Positions 35,396 through 42,965 of a stretch of DNA of 64,000 nt are shown one piece after another. The translations under genes and the position numbers were made by a program. A model generated the notes under the pieces. It was not told where the DNA came from and did not search any database. It saw only the letters and a list, made by a program, of their open reading frames with translations. The first letter of the stretch is position 1. Every line of letters begins with the position of its first letter. This DNA is from Streptococcus mitis bv. 2 str. SK95 (lineage in GTDB: Bacteria; Bacillota; Bacilli; Lactobacillales; Streptococcaceae), in assembly GCF_000222705.1 (NCBI RefSeq), contig NZ_AFUB01000023.1, positions 1 to 64,000 on the forward strand, in the 5' to 3' direction.

Positions 35396-35684
35396 CTGAG
35401 GCCTCCTTCTTCACAAATAGCAGCTTTCCTTCTTTATAACGATAAGCTATCAATTTCTGACGTTGCTTAATCGACTTGACAACCTGCAGTAGATCTCTCG
35501 AATAAGGTTCTCGAAGAGTAACTTCTACTGCTTTTCCATCAAAGATACCAACACGTTTAAATTCAATGTAGTCTTTTTTGAGATGTCCTAAGCCCATACC
35601 AAAAGGAAAGTGATGAATCAATTGGATGGTACAACCACCTTTATTTCCCATTTGTTTCAAATCATACAAGTTTACTACCTTCAT
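35385..35684 (-). CDS. First gene of the transfer operon, function unknown
   Basis: A 99-residue, basic, beta-rich protein (GGCTIQLIHHFPFGMGLGHLKKDY, GIFDGKAVEVTLREPYSRD) without a known motif or membrane helix. It has a strong ribosome site (AAAGGAGTTAATC) and lies directly after the structured leader at 35700-35880. Its end overlaps the PcfB-like gene by 11 bases. It is conserved at this position in related ICEs as far as I recall, but has no assigned role. Confidence 0.65.
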   Translation of the reverse strand: MKVVNLYDLKQMGNKGGCTIQLIHHFPFGMGLGHLKKDYIEFKRVGIFDGKAVEVTLREPYSRDLLQVVKSIKQRQKLIAYRYKEGKLLFVKKEASDVL

Positions 35685-35699
35685 GATTAACTCCTTTAT

Positions 35700-35880
35700 C
35701 TAGTTTGTCGCATCGTTTAAGTCTGGTAACGATAAACTCCGTGTCTGTTAGAAAATTCTCACACACGTCTTGTGCCAGTTGCCCTTCACAGGGAAATACT
35801 CTCAGTCCCTACTTACACAGGCACGCTAATCAAGACGGAGTGAATTCAATTTTCAAAGAACAGGTAGCTTTATTATAGAT
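35700..35880 (-). ncRNA. Structured leader (or single-strand origin) before the transfer operon
   Basis: TATAAT (35872-35877, minus) would start an RNA of about 180 nt ahead of the gene at 35684. Pairings visible: CAAGACG (35831-35837) with CGTCTTG (35766-35772); GGCAC (35820-35824) with GTGCC (35772-35776); AGGGA (35790-35794) with TCCCT (35806-35810). An exclusive alternative is ACGGAGT (35835-35841) with ACTCCGT (35736-35742). The minus strand also has TAGCGT (35823-35828), the CS-6 hexamer of ssoA origins. Either a switching leader RNA or an sso fits. No -35 box is obvious. Confidence 0.45.
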
Positions 35881-35962
35881 AAGAGTAGTTGAAATTTTTA
35901 TCACATTTTTTATTTTCCTGTAGAGCTAAATTCATACTAAACAAAGATCTTGAAATAAAAGA

Positions 35963-35985
35963 CTAACATTGTTACATAACGTTAG
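35963..35985 (-). terminator. Weak hairpin terminator after the CPBP gene
   Basis: CTAAC (35963-35967) pairs with GTTAG (35981-35985), with an inner GTTA/TAAC pairing, and the minus strand continues TCTTTTATTT. It lies about 35 bases after the CPBP stop and separates the rep operon from the transfer operon. Confidence 0.45.
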
Positions 35986-36017
35986 CATTTCATTTCCCTA
36001 AAATAAGCTAATTTTGT

Positions 36018-36605
36018 CTAAAAAAGCAGCAAACTATAAACTAGTAGGTTCCACACCAAATGTAGACCCATACTTCCCCATAAGTCCGATTTATAGCGCA
36101 CCATCCCTAAAAAGATCCCAAGTGAAACATATAAACACCAAGCTAGAATGGTTCCTGGATGATGTACTAAGGCAAATAAAACACTTGTCAAAGCAACTCG
36201 AATATCTAATTTTCTGACCAGGTTCCATAAAATTTCTCGATACAGAAATTCTTCAACCATACTCGCATTGATTAAGAACAATAAAAATGAAAACCAAGGA
36301 ACCTGATGTTGAAGGCCAATTAAGTTTGCTTGATTCGTGGTTCCTTGAGCATGAATCAGACTAAAACATAGGCTTATAATCAGTAGGCTAACGAATCCAA
36401 TACCAAGCCATTTCATCCTAGTTTTCATATTGACCTTGACCACTTGTTTTCGTTGGCCATACATCCATAAAAAAGAAATGAGCGACGCACAATAGAGAAT
36501 CTGTAGTATGGTTAACTCACCAATACAAAGCAATTTCAGTAAGTATAGGGATACCAATAAGACATTTACTTGTTGGAATATATAAACTGGAATTATTCTT
36601 TTCAT
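36018..36605 (-). CDS. CPBP-family intramembrane metalloprotease
   Basis: A 195-residue membrane protein with six or so helices and the CPBP/Abi motifs: EEFLYRE (about residues 117-123, two catalytic glutamates and an arginine), FALVHHP (144-150) and HLVWN (182-186). Family members process prenylated proteins in eukaryotes; in Gram-positive bacteria many give bacteriocin self-immunity. It ends the small operon that starts with RepA and lies 2 bases after the 77-residue gene. An immunity or host-interference role is plausible but unproven. Confidence 0.85.
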   Translation of the reverse strand: MKRIIPVYIFQQVNVLLVSLYLLKLLCIGELTILQILYCASLISFLWMYGQRKQVVKVNMKTRMKWLGIGFVSLLIISLCFSLIHAQGTTNQANLIGLQHQVPWFSFLLFLINASMVEEFLYREILWNLVRKLDIRVALTSVLFALVHHPGTILAWCLYVSLGIFLGMVRYKSDLWGSMGLHLVWNLLVYSLLLF

Positions 36606-36607
36606 AG

Positions 36608-36841
36608 TTACCTCCGAAATAAATCTTCATAATCTAAATCTAATACCTGCACAATCCTTTCTACCCATGGACTTTGAGGCATTCGTTGTTCCATCTTGTA
36701 GTGGCGTATTTTTTGATACAAACGATTCAATTCACTTGGATAGTGAAACTCTCCCGCAAACATTTTTCTGGTTAACTCAATCCAGCTAATATTTCTTTCA
36801 GCCAAAATAATGGACAAGTTCTCCCAAAATCGTTCAGCCAT
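36608..36841 (-). CDS. Small putative HTH protein
   Basis: Seventy-seven residues with a helical pattern reminiscent of Cro/CI-type domains (FWENLSIILAERNISWIELTRKMF, SPWVERIVQVLDLDYEDLFRR). The last segment is the common C-terminal helix of XRE proteins. It lies between the Spx-like and CPBP genes in one direction and may regulate the operon. A GGAGAAG site precedes the ATG. Confidence 0.55.
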   Translation of the reverse strand: MAERFWENLSIILAERNISWIELTRKMFAGEFHYPSELNRLYQKIRHYKMEQRMPQSPWVERIVQVLDLDYEDLFRR

Positions 36842-36853
36842 ATTGCTTCTCCT

Positions 36854-37234
36854 TTAACTAGATAAATAATGTGTTTGTGCCATGTAAATCAATTGTTTCG
36901 TATCTCTTGGCAATAGAGCTCTAGCCTCTTCCAAATTCAGATTTGGATAAACTCTCTTATTTGAAACCGCAAGAGGAAGCCTGATGCATAGTTCAGGATT
37001 TTTTAATATCATTTCAATGAAATCCGTTAATCTTAGATTGTCACGGTTCTTAAATCGTAATAAATTGGGAGATAGAAACTCAAAACAATCTGAAGAATAG
37101 CTCATCATCTCAATTAATTTATCCTTTGTCATTTCAGAAATCGAATGACAAGACACCTCGATGCCATACTTTTGAAAGAAATCCAAAAGAAGTTGATTTC
37201 TTTGGCTATTTTTACTTAGATAGAGATCAATCAT
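36854..37234 (-). CDS. Spx/ArsC-like thioredoxin-fold protein lacking CXXC
   Basis: A 126-residue protein alignable by eye over its whole length with Spx: IDLYLSKNSQRNQLLLDFFQKYGIEV at the N-terminus, and LRLPLAVSNKRVYPNLNLEEARALLPRD at the C-terminus, matching the Spx RRPIIIDEKRLQVGY-type segment. Spx binds RNA polymerase alpha and redirects transcription under thiol stress. The redox cysteine pair is replaced by Ser and Asn (KNSQRN), so it cannot sense thiols in the usual way. Its start overlaps the preceding gene by 8 bases. A constitutive RNA polymerase-binding regulator is a possibility; this is inference. Confidence 0.7.
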   Translation of the reverse strand: MIDLYLSKNSQRNQLLLDFFQKYGIEVSCHSISEMTKDKLIEMMSYSSDCFEFLSPNLLRFKNRDNLRLTDFIEMILKNPELCIRLPLAVSNKRVYPNLNLEEARALLPRDTKQLIYMAQTHYLSS

Positions 37235-37676
37235 GGGAGACCTCCCAAAGATTCGGTTCCATTTGATATTCTGAGACGATTAAGGAATCTAATGAATTTG
37301 AGAAGTTAATCGATTTCTTGTCTTCATCATAAGCTTTTACAGTTACTTGGGTTGTAAGTATTCCTTCTTTTCCCTCGGCTCGATAGCCTTGTCCATATAA
37401 AACAAAAACAAGATTCTGAATATCATCTACAAAGGCATCAACCCCATTCTTTATGTCTTGACTTTCAAGGAATTCCATAACGTTTTGAAGATAGGACTCG
37501 TAAAATAGTGGGTAGTTGTGTTTTTTATGGTAATCATCTAAAAATGTTACTTCAAACTCACATGGATAATTGGGCATCAAAAATAATTGTTCATCCAGCT
37601 GTTTGATTTCTGCATCATGTAATTCTGTTTCTAATTCATCACAATCTAGTATTGATTCTTTATTTAATGCTTTCAT
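37227..37676 (-). CDS. Acidic ICE protein, function unknown
   Basis: A 149-residue acidic protein (MKALNKESILDCDELETEL to LWEVSHD) with a C-terminal beta-rich half (GILTTQVTVKAYDEDKKSINF). No motif recognised. The start overlaps the methyltransferase end by 17 bases and the end overlaps the Spx-like gene by 8, so it is co-translated with both. Its link to DNA modification is by position only. Confidence 0.6.
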   Translation of the reverse strand: MKALNKESILDCDELETELHDAEIKQLDEQLFLMPNYPCEFEVTFLDDYHKKHNYPLFYESYLQNVMEFLESQDIKNGVDAFVDDIQNLVFVLYGQGYRAEGKEGILTTQVTVKAYDEDKKSINFSNSLDSLIVSEYQMEPNLWEVSHD

Positions 37677-39018
37677 CTTTTTCCTCTATTTCTTTTAATT
37701 TCTTTGCGATCGCGGCAATCACAGGAACGGTTACACTATTACCAGCTTGTTTATAGAGCTGACTATTACTAGAGACTTTTCTCGCAGCTTCAAAAGCCCA
37801 ATCAGGAAAGCCCTGCAAGCGAAAACACTCTTTAGGAGTGATTCGTCGTATCCTCAGATGGTAAAATTGTCCATCTATCAAGACACCAGCTACATGATAA
37901 ACTTGTTTATCTTCTCCTTCATAGCTACCCACTACTACTCCCATTTGACCACTAGTTGTTAACGTATTCGCTATACCTTTTCCAACTCTACCACGCCGAT
38001 ACTGAGAACTTGGTCTTTCCAAATTGATTGAATCTCCAATCTCTGCTTGAGCGTATCCTTTTTTAGTTGCTTCCCTGACTTTTAAAAATTGGATTGGTTC
38101 TGGAATCAGTATTTTGGGAATTTTATCTCCTCCTTGCATCGTAGTCAGTGTTGGAGATAAGCCCTCACTTCCATAGACGCGACCGGTCTCCTTAAAGCTA
38201 GTGGGTAAATCTCCAACAACGACAATGCCATGACGATCCTGAGTATTTAAAGTAAACATCGGCTCTTGATTTTCCTTAAAGCGTCTACCATTTTGTCTCT
38301 TGTCTAATCTGTCTGGTGTCATACAAGGAATCGCAATCTTAAATCCTTCTCCTTTCCCACGAACTAAGGTTGGCGCAAGACCTTCTGAATAATAAACTTT
38401 ACCGCTCATTCCACTTTTTGATGGATTCAAATTTCCTAATGTTTTTAAAATCTCAGAGTTAGTTGCTTGACCTTCTCGTCTGAAAGGAAATAAGAGTCTG
38501 GTACCTTTCTTTCTAGAATGTCCGATAATAAACACCCTCTCTCTGTTTTGGGGAACGCCAAAATCCTTACTGTTAAGCACCTGCCACTCAACATCAAACC
38601 CCAACTCATCAAGTGTGGTAAGGATTGTGGTGAACGTCCGTCCCTTATCGTGATTGAGTAGGCCTTTAACATTTTCAAGAAAAAGAAAACGTGGTTGGAT
38701 TTGTTTGGCCGCCCGAGCAATTTCAAAGAACAAAGTTCCTCTAGTATCTTCAAATCCCAATCGTCTTCCTGCGATTGAAAATGCTTGACAAGGGAATCCC
38801 CCACAGATGATATCGACTTTCCCTCTAAGTTTTTTAAATTCATCATCTGAAACATTTCGTATGTCATGAAATTCTATTTCTCCTTCCGTTTGAAAAATGG
38901 ATTTATAAGATTCTCTAGCAAATTTATCAATCTCACAAAATCCAATACACTCGTGTCCGACACTTTCCATTCCTAGTCGAAAACCACCGATACCTGAAAA
39001 TAAATCAATAAATTTCAT
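37660..39018 (-). CDS. C5-cytosine DNA methyltransferase (Dcm type)
   Basis: This enzyme transfers methyl from SAM to C5 of cytosine in a specific site. It is 452 residues from the ATG at 39018, where GGGG lies 10 bases upstream. Motif I is DLFSGIGGFRLG at the N-terminus, motif IV GGFPCQAFSIAG (catalytic cysteine), motif VI FLENVKGLL, motif VIII QNRERVFIIG, and motif X GNSVTVPVI at the end, with a long target-recognition region between. No cognate endonuclease is nearby, so it is an orphan, possibly protecting the ICE from host restriction enzymes during transfer. Confidence 0.93.
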   Translation of the reverse strand: MKFIDLFSGIGGFRLGMESVGHECIGFCEIDKFARESYKSIFQTEGEIEFHDIRNVSDDEFKKLRGKVDIICGGFPCQAFSIAGRRLGFEDTRGTLFFEIARAAKQIQPRFLFLENVKGLLNHDKGRTFTTILTTLDELGFDVEWQVLNSKDFGVPQNRERVFIIGHSRKKGTRLLFPFRREGQATNSEILKTLGNLNPSKSGMSGKVYYSEGLAPTLVRGKGEGFKIAIPCMTPDRLDKRQNGRRFKENQEPMFTLNTQDRHGIVVVGDLPTSFKETGRVYGSEGLSPTLTTMQGGDKIPKILIPEPIQFLKVREATKKGYAQAEIGDSINLERPSSQYRRGRVGKGIANTLTTSGQMGVVVGSYEGEDKQVYHVAGVLIDGQFYHLRIRRITPKECFRLQGFPDWAFEAARKVSSNSQLYKQAGNSVTVPVIAAIAKKLKEIEEKDESIK

Positions 39019-39116
39019 TTCTTGATTACCCCTTTCTGATCGACTATTAATGTCCAAAGAGTCAAACCACTTGAAATGAAAATGAGCATAACTAATATCC
39101 ACTCGATTGGCGACAT

Positions 39117-39896
39117 TTAACCACCTCCTTTTCTAACACGGTTATTCCAAACAGAATACAAGCCGTTAAACACAAATTCAGCAAGCACTTCCGCACGTCT
39201 AACAAAGCGGACATTATCTAGAGCATACTGATAGATTTTCTCAAAATCAGTCATAGCAATTTCACTGGCTGTTTCAGAAAAACCTTCGCGTCTAAATTGA
39301 TCTTGTACCAATCCCCAAATATAATCTCGATCATATTTTGTGACCTTTTCTACTTTTCTTTTCAAGATAGGTTGAGTATTCCTATCCTCCTCATCCTCAA
39401 TAAATAAAGAATCAGTCTCACTATATTTAGTCTCACTAACTTCAGTCTCACTAGGGGCTGAATGTGAGACGGGGGCCGTTTGATTTTCAACCTGCCCTAG
39501 TCTTTTTTTAACACTAGGCCTGTTTGAATTACCTACTGGGGTAGAAGATAATTCCCCTAAATAAATCTTATTAGCTAGTCTTCCTTTCTCACTTGAAGAC
39601 TGTTGAACTTCATCAATTAAGTCATATTCTTTAAGAGTTTTTTTGATGGACAGTAATTTTGACTTCGAACAACCTAACAGCCTCATCAGTTTAGAATTAG
39701 AAAATACTAAATAGACCGCGCCTTCTTCATCTATCCAACCACGACTGAGAGATAATTCTAAACGATCTTTTAAAATAGAATAAGCCACCTTTACTTCTAG
39801 TTTCATATCCATATATTTCTCATCCTCAAAAAGAATTTTAGGTAATTTATAATACCGTTCTGAAGTTTGGTATTGATTTGCGGTAATTCGTTTCAT
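39117..39896 (-). CDS. RepA_N-family replication initiator
   Basis: A 259-residue initiator with the RepA N-terminal winged-helix domain (RYYKLPKILFEDEKYMDMKLEVKVAYSILKDR split by conserved positions, SKLMRLLGCSKSKLLSIKKTL) and a C-terminal domain of the DnaD-like kind (AEVLAEFVFNGLYSVWNN). It probably allows replication of the excised circular ICE. It lies second in the operon beginning at 40066, with its start overlapping the preceding gene by 4 bases. Confidence 0.85.
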   Translation of the reverse strand: MKRITANQYQTSERYYKLPKILFEDEKYMDMKLEVKVAYSILKDRLELSLSRGWIDEEGAVYLVFSNSKLMRLLGCSKSKLLSIKKTLKEYDLIDEVQQSSSEKGRLANKIYLGELSSTPVGNSNRPSVKKRLGQVENQTAPVSHSAPSETEVSETKYSETDSLFIEDEEDRNTQPILKRKVEKVTKYDRDYIWGLVQDQFRREGFSETASEIAMTDFEKIYQYALDNVRFVRRAEVLAEFVFNGLYSVWNNRVRKGGG

Positions 39897-40066
39897 AGCT
39901 CTCCTCCAAGTTCTTTGAGTATTAAATCGCCATTTGATTCCAAGCGAACCAAGCCACTTTTTTCTAATTCAGCCATAAGAGAGATGGCTTCAACAATGTC
40001 AATTCCCATTTCACGTACTAAAAATGAAATGACGATATAGCGTGATGATTGTAATTCTTTTGTCAT
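39893..40066 (-). CDS. Small protein at the head of the rep operon
   Basis: Fifty-seven residues starting MTKELQSSRYIVISFL; I choose the ATG at 40066 because GGAGG lies 5 bases before it. Helix-rich with a winged-helix-like flavour (VREMGIDIVEAISLMAELEKSGLVRLESNGDLIL). It overlaps repA by 4 bases. Probably a small regulator of rep expression. No family name recognised. Confidence 0.6.
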   Translation of the reverse strand: MTKELQSSRYIVISFLVREMGIDIVEAISLMAELEKSGLVRLESNGDLILKELGGEL

Positions 40067-40082
40067 TTTCCCTCCAGAAAAT

Positions 40083-40114
40083 AAAAAAAGGAGAACAATA
40101 TTCAACTGTTCTCC
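40083..40114 (-). terminator. Intrinsic terminator (attenuator) directly before the rep operon
   Basis: On the minus strand GGAGAACA (40107-40114) pairs with TGTTCTCC (40090-40097) followed by a seven-T run (40083-40089). It ends only about 17 bases before the first ATG of the operon, leaving no space for a promoter between. Transcription of repA must read through it, suggesting attenuation. Confidence 0.65.
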
Positions 40115-40134
40115 AAAATATTTTTATTAAAAAG

Positions 40135-40170
40135 AAAAACCCTGCCAAATTAATTTTTGGTAGGGTTTTT
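40135..40170. terminator. Terminator after rplL
   Basis: A 15-base stem AAAAACCCTGCCAAA (40135-40149) and TTTGGTAGGGTTTTT (40156-40170) with a 6-base loop and T tracts on both strands. It should end the rplJ-rplL transcript and shield the ICE. CCTGCC (40141-40146) can instead pair with GGCAGG (40171-40176). Confidence 0.75.
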
Positions 40171-40267
40171 GGCAGGAAACTAAATTAATTTATCAGTTTC
40201 TAAAATGTGTTCACGATTCTAAAAGGCTGATACTATAGTATTCCGAATTCTAATTGGTATATGCCTC

Positions 40268-40282
40268 TTATTTAAGAGTAAC
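40268..40282. other. att core of the ICE (attR) inside the rplL 3' end
   Basis: The 15 bases TTATTTAAGAGTAAC are the complement of the last codons and stop of rplL. This is the integration core known for Tn5252/ICESa2603-family elements. Insertion keeps rplL intact. No second copy was noticed in the window, so the other end lies to the left of base 1. Confidence 0.8.
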
Positions 40283-40633
40283 TGAAGCTCCAGCTTCTTC
40301 CAATTTAGCTTTGATTTCTTCTGCTTCTGCAGTTGGAACGCCTTCTTTGATGACACCTGGTGCACCATCAACAAGTTCTTTAGCTTCTTTAAGTCCAAGA
40401 CCAGTGATTTCACGTACAACTTTGATAACGCCGACTTTCTTGTCGCCTGCAGCTGTCAATTCAACGTCGAATGAATCTTTAGCAGCTTCTTCAGCGCCAC
40501 CAGCAGCAGCTACAGCTACAGGAGCAGCTGCAGTTACACCAAATTCTTCTTCGATAGCTTTTACAAGGTCGTTCAATTCAAGGATTGAAGCTTCTTTAAT
40601 TTCAGCAATAATGTTTTCAATGTTCAATGCCAT
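40268..40633 (-). CDS. rplL: 50S ribosomal protein L7/L12
   Basis: A 121-residue ribosomal stalk protein that recruits translation GTPases. N-terminal dimer domain [16 protein letters not shown], an Ala/Gly hinge (about 36-50) and the C-terminal factor-binding domain ([24 protein letters not shown]). ATG 40633 is chosen (GGAGGAAATAAC). It follows rplJ by 75 bases in the same operon. Its last codons form the ICE attachment core. Confidence 0.98.
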   Translation of the reverse strand: MALNIENIIAEIKEASILELNDLVKAIEEEFGVTAAAPVAVAAAGGAEEAAKDSFDVELTAAGDKKVGVIKVVREITGLGLKEAKELVDGAPGVIKEGVPTAEAEEIKAKLEEAGASVTLK

Positions 40634-40707
40634 TGTTATTTCCTCCAAATAAGTTTTTAATTATATAATAGTTTTTTCGTAGCTATGCTACGCTGCGTAG
40701 CTTAAGA

Positions 40708-41208
40708 TTAAGCTGCGTCTTCTTTGTTGTCTGCAACCGCTTTGACTGCAAGAGCAACGTTGCGCACTGGCGCTTGAAGTACAGAAAGGAGCATAGAAAG
40801 AAGTCCTTCGCGGTTTGGAAGAGTTGCAAGAGCAACGATCTCTTCTTTAGATGCGACAGCGCCTTCGATTGCACCACCTTTGATTTCAAGTGCTTCAGCG
40901 TTTTTAGCAAAATCGTTCAAGATTTTCGCTGGTGCGATAACATCTTCGTTAGAAAATGCTACTGCAGATGGTCCAACAAATACTGATGCAAGATCTTCAA
41001 GACCAGCTTTTTCAGCTGCACGACGCAAGATTGAGTTTTTAATGACTTTATACTCAACTTCGCTTCCACGAAGCTCACGACGAAGAACTGTATCTTGCTC
41101 AACTGTCAAACCACGAGCGTCTACAACGACGATAGATGCAGCAGCTTTCATTTTTTCAGCTACTACGTCAACTAGTTCCGCTTTTTTAGCAATAATTGCT
41201 TCACTCAT
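40708..41208 (-). CDS. rplJ: 50S ribosomal protein L10
   Basis: A 166-residue protein that anchors the L7/L12 dimers to 23S rRNA ([40 protein letters not shown]) and, bound to them, represses its own mRNA. The ATG at 41208 follows GGAGGTGAACACACTA. A recognisable L10 leader precedes it. Confidence 0.98.
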   Translation of the reverse strand: MSEAIIAKKAELVDVVAEKMKAAASIVVVDARGLTVEQDTVLRRELRGSEVEYKVIKNSILRRAAEKAGLEDLASVFVGPSAVAFSNEDVIAPAKILNDFAKNAEALEIKGGAIEGAVASKEEIVALATLPNREGLLSMLLSVLQAPVRNVALAVKAVADNKEDAA

Positions 41209-41386
41209 TAGTGTGTTCACCTCCGTAATTATTTTGCTTGGGGAATTTTTCCAAAAGAAAAACGCGCCCAAACCTAGACACGAAAGTACAATACGCTTCT
41301 TTTTACATGATACGTTTTGTCCTCGGTAGGATCTTTATGAGTCGAGCTCCCCTACTGTCTTAGGCAGTTTTTTCAAACCGTATATA
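41209..41386 (-). promoter_or_regulatory. L10 leader RNA of the rplJL operon
   Basis: About 178 bases of untranslated leader with the characteristic conserved segment on the minus strand (TGCCTAAGACAGTAGGGG, then GATCCTACCGAGGAC, about 41330-41370) and a later stem near 41240-41280. The L10-L12 complex binds this kind of leader to turn down the operon. Confidence 0.8.
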
Positions 41387-41415
41387 AGTATAGCATAGAC
41401 AAAAAAAGAATGCAA
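41387..41415 (-). promoter_or_regulatory. Promoter of the rplJ-rplL operon
   Basis: TTGCAT (41410-41415, minus strand) and TATACT (41387-41392) are separated by 17 bases, a near-consensus sigma-A promoter. Confidence 0.8.
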
Positions 41416-41444
41416 GATGTTTGCAAACTTTTTTTGAAATTTTT

Positions 41445-42704
41445 TTAAATCTCTACCGTCAAAACTTTGCCTTGCTTAACCACCTGTTCTCCAGCGATAT
41501 AGACATCATCAACATCACTGGATTTGACTGCATAAACGAGGTGAGAGAGCATATTTTCCTGAGGTTGGAGATGGATTTTTCCTTGTGGTTGGATGACCAG
41601 AAAATCTGCCTGCTTGCCAACTTCTAGACTTCCTATCTGATCTTCCATTCCAAGAACCTTAGCACCTTCTATCGTCAGAGCTTTGAGGGCTGTTTCAATA
41701 GGAAATTGGCTCGCATCTCCACTCTTCATCTTCTGAAGGAGAGCGGCGGTCCGCCCTTCCTCAAACATATCAAGGTTGTTGTTGGAAGCAACTGAATCTG
41801 TCGCAATTCCTACTGCCACTCCTGCTTTTTGCAGTTGGATGATGGGAGCGATTCCTGAGGCCAGTTTAAGGTTACTAATAGGATTATGGGCGATAGCCAC
41901 TTGAGAAGTCGCCAAGCGTTCAATTTCTCGCTCGTTTAACTCGACTCCATGAGCGAAGACAGACGGATGATCTAAGTAACCTAGTTCTTCTAGAAAGGTG
42001 AGGGGGCGTTTGCCATAGCGTTTGAGGATAATTCCTGATTCCTCCTGAGTCTCCGCTACATGGATATGGATAGGAATGTCCAGCTCTTTTGCCATATCTA
42101 AGCTTTCTTCCAGCAAGTCTTGATTACAACTGTATGGAGAATGTGGAGCTACCATAACCTTGAAATTTGGATTTTCATATCCTAAGATTTCCTCTATAAT
42201 AGCACGTGTTCTGCTTATGGTCTCAGCAGTTGTCTCTGTCTCTGAAGAAAAGAGGGTCGGTGAGAAATAACAACGCATCTTAGATGCCTTGACTGCCTGA
42301 TAAATTCTCTCAATATCCACACCATTGGGATTATACATATCGTTGAAGGTTGTTGTTCCTGACTGGAGCATCTCTGTCAGAGCCTGCTTGACTGCTCTTG
42401 TAGTCATATCTGCTGTAAATCCTGCTTCAGCTGGCCAGATATAGTCATTGAGCCATTCATGGAGATTGCTGTCATCTCGGATCCCTCTCAAGCCTGTCAT
42501 AGCAGAATGGGTGTGGCAATTAACCAAACCAGGCATGATCCAGGCTCCCTGATAGTCTATAATCTGCTCAGCTTGCTCTAAAATTTCTTGCTTCTCTTGA
42601 CCAACATAGACGATTTTAGATGCTTCAACAGCTAAGAGACCATCCAAATAGACATGGAAATTTTGGTCACAAGTCACGATATTTACATGCTGATAGACTT
42701 TCAT
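41445..42704 (-). CDS. TRZ/ATZ-family amidohydrolase (MTA/SAH deaminase-like)
   Basis: A metal-dependent amidohydrolase of 419 residues. Family motifs: GLVNCHTHSAM (about residues 56-66, metal histidines), VAPHSPYSC (about 184), HIHVAET (about 213), HNPISNLKLASG (about 286) and GIATDSVASNN. In this family the substrates include methylthioadenosine and S-adenosylhomocysteine, giving inosyl products, but the exact substrate is uncertain. Start at ATG 42704 (GGAG 8 bases before). It stands between the ribosomal operon and a BOX element. Confidence 0.85.
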   Translation of the reverse strand: MKVYQHVNIVTCDQNFHVYLDGLLAVEASKIVYVGQEKQEILEQAEQIIDYQGAWIMPGLVNCHTHSAMTGLRGIRDDSNLHEWLNDYIWPAEAGFTADMTTRAVKQALTEMLQSGTTTFNDMYNPNGVDIERIYQAVKASKMRCYFSPTLFSSETETTAETISRTRAIIEEILGYENPNFKVMVAPHSPYSCNQDLLEESLDMAKELDIPIHIHVAETQEESGIILKRYGKRPLTFLEELGYLDHPSVFAHGVELNEREIERLATSQVAIAHNPISNLKLASGIAPIIQLQKAGVAVGIATDSVASNNNLDMFEEGRTAALLQKMKSGDASQFPIETALKALTIEGAKVLGMEDQIGSLEVGKQADFLVIQPQGKIHLQPQENMLSHLVYAVKSSDVDDVYIAGEQVVKQGKVLTVEI

Positions 42705-42732
42705 TATAGGCTCCTTTTCTATAAGACAATTT

Positions 42733-42874
42733 ATACTAAATTCAAACCACGTCAGCTTCACCTTGCCGTAGGTATATGTGACTGACTTTGTCAGTCTTAT
42801 TTACAACCTCAAAGCAGTGCTTCGAGTAGCCCGCGGCTAGCTTCCTAGTTTGCTCTTTGATTTTTATTGAGTAT
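42733..42874. repeat. BOX element (boxA-boxC type)
   Basis: It starts with the AAACCACGTCAGCTTCACC segment and ends with CTAGCTTCCTAGTTTGCTC and a GAGTAT-like terminus, the standard outer parts of pneumococcal BOX repeats, with the stem sequences CAAAGCAGTGCTTCGAG in between. It lies just upstream of the amidohydrolase start and downstream of the ABC transporter genes. BOX elements can influence expression of neighbours. Confidence 0.85.
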
Positions 42875-42965
42875 TACAGTGAACAATTTTTCTAGCTATT
42901 GTAACAAAAAAGTCACCCGAAGGCAACTTTTAGTGTCATTAAGACTTTAAATGGACAGGGATGGC

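Noticed and set aside
37660-39018. Complete restriction-modification system
   Set aside because: Only the methyltransferase is present; neighbouring proteins show no nuclease motif.
40254-41329. Long plus-strand open frames opposite rplL and rplJ
   Set aside because: They mirror strongly coding ribosomal protein genes whose codon bias leaves the opposite strand open; no ribosome sites.
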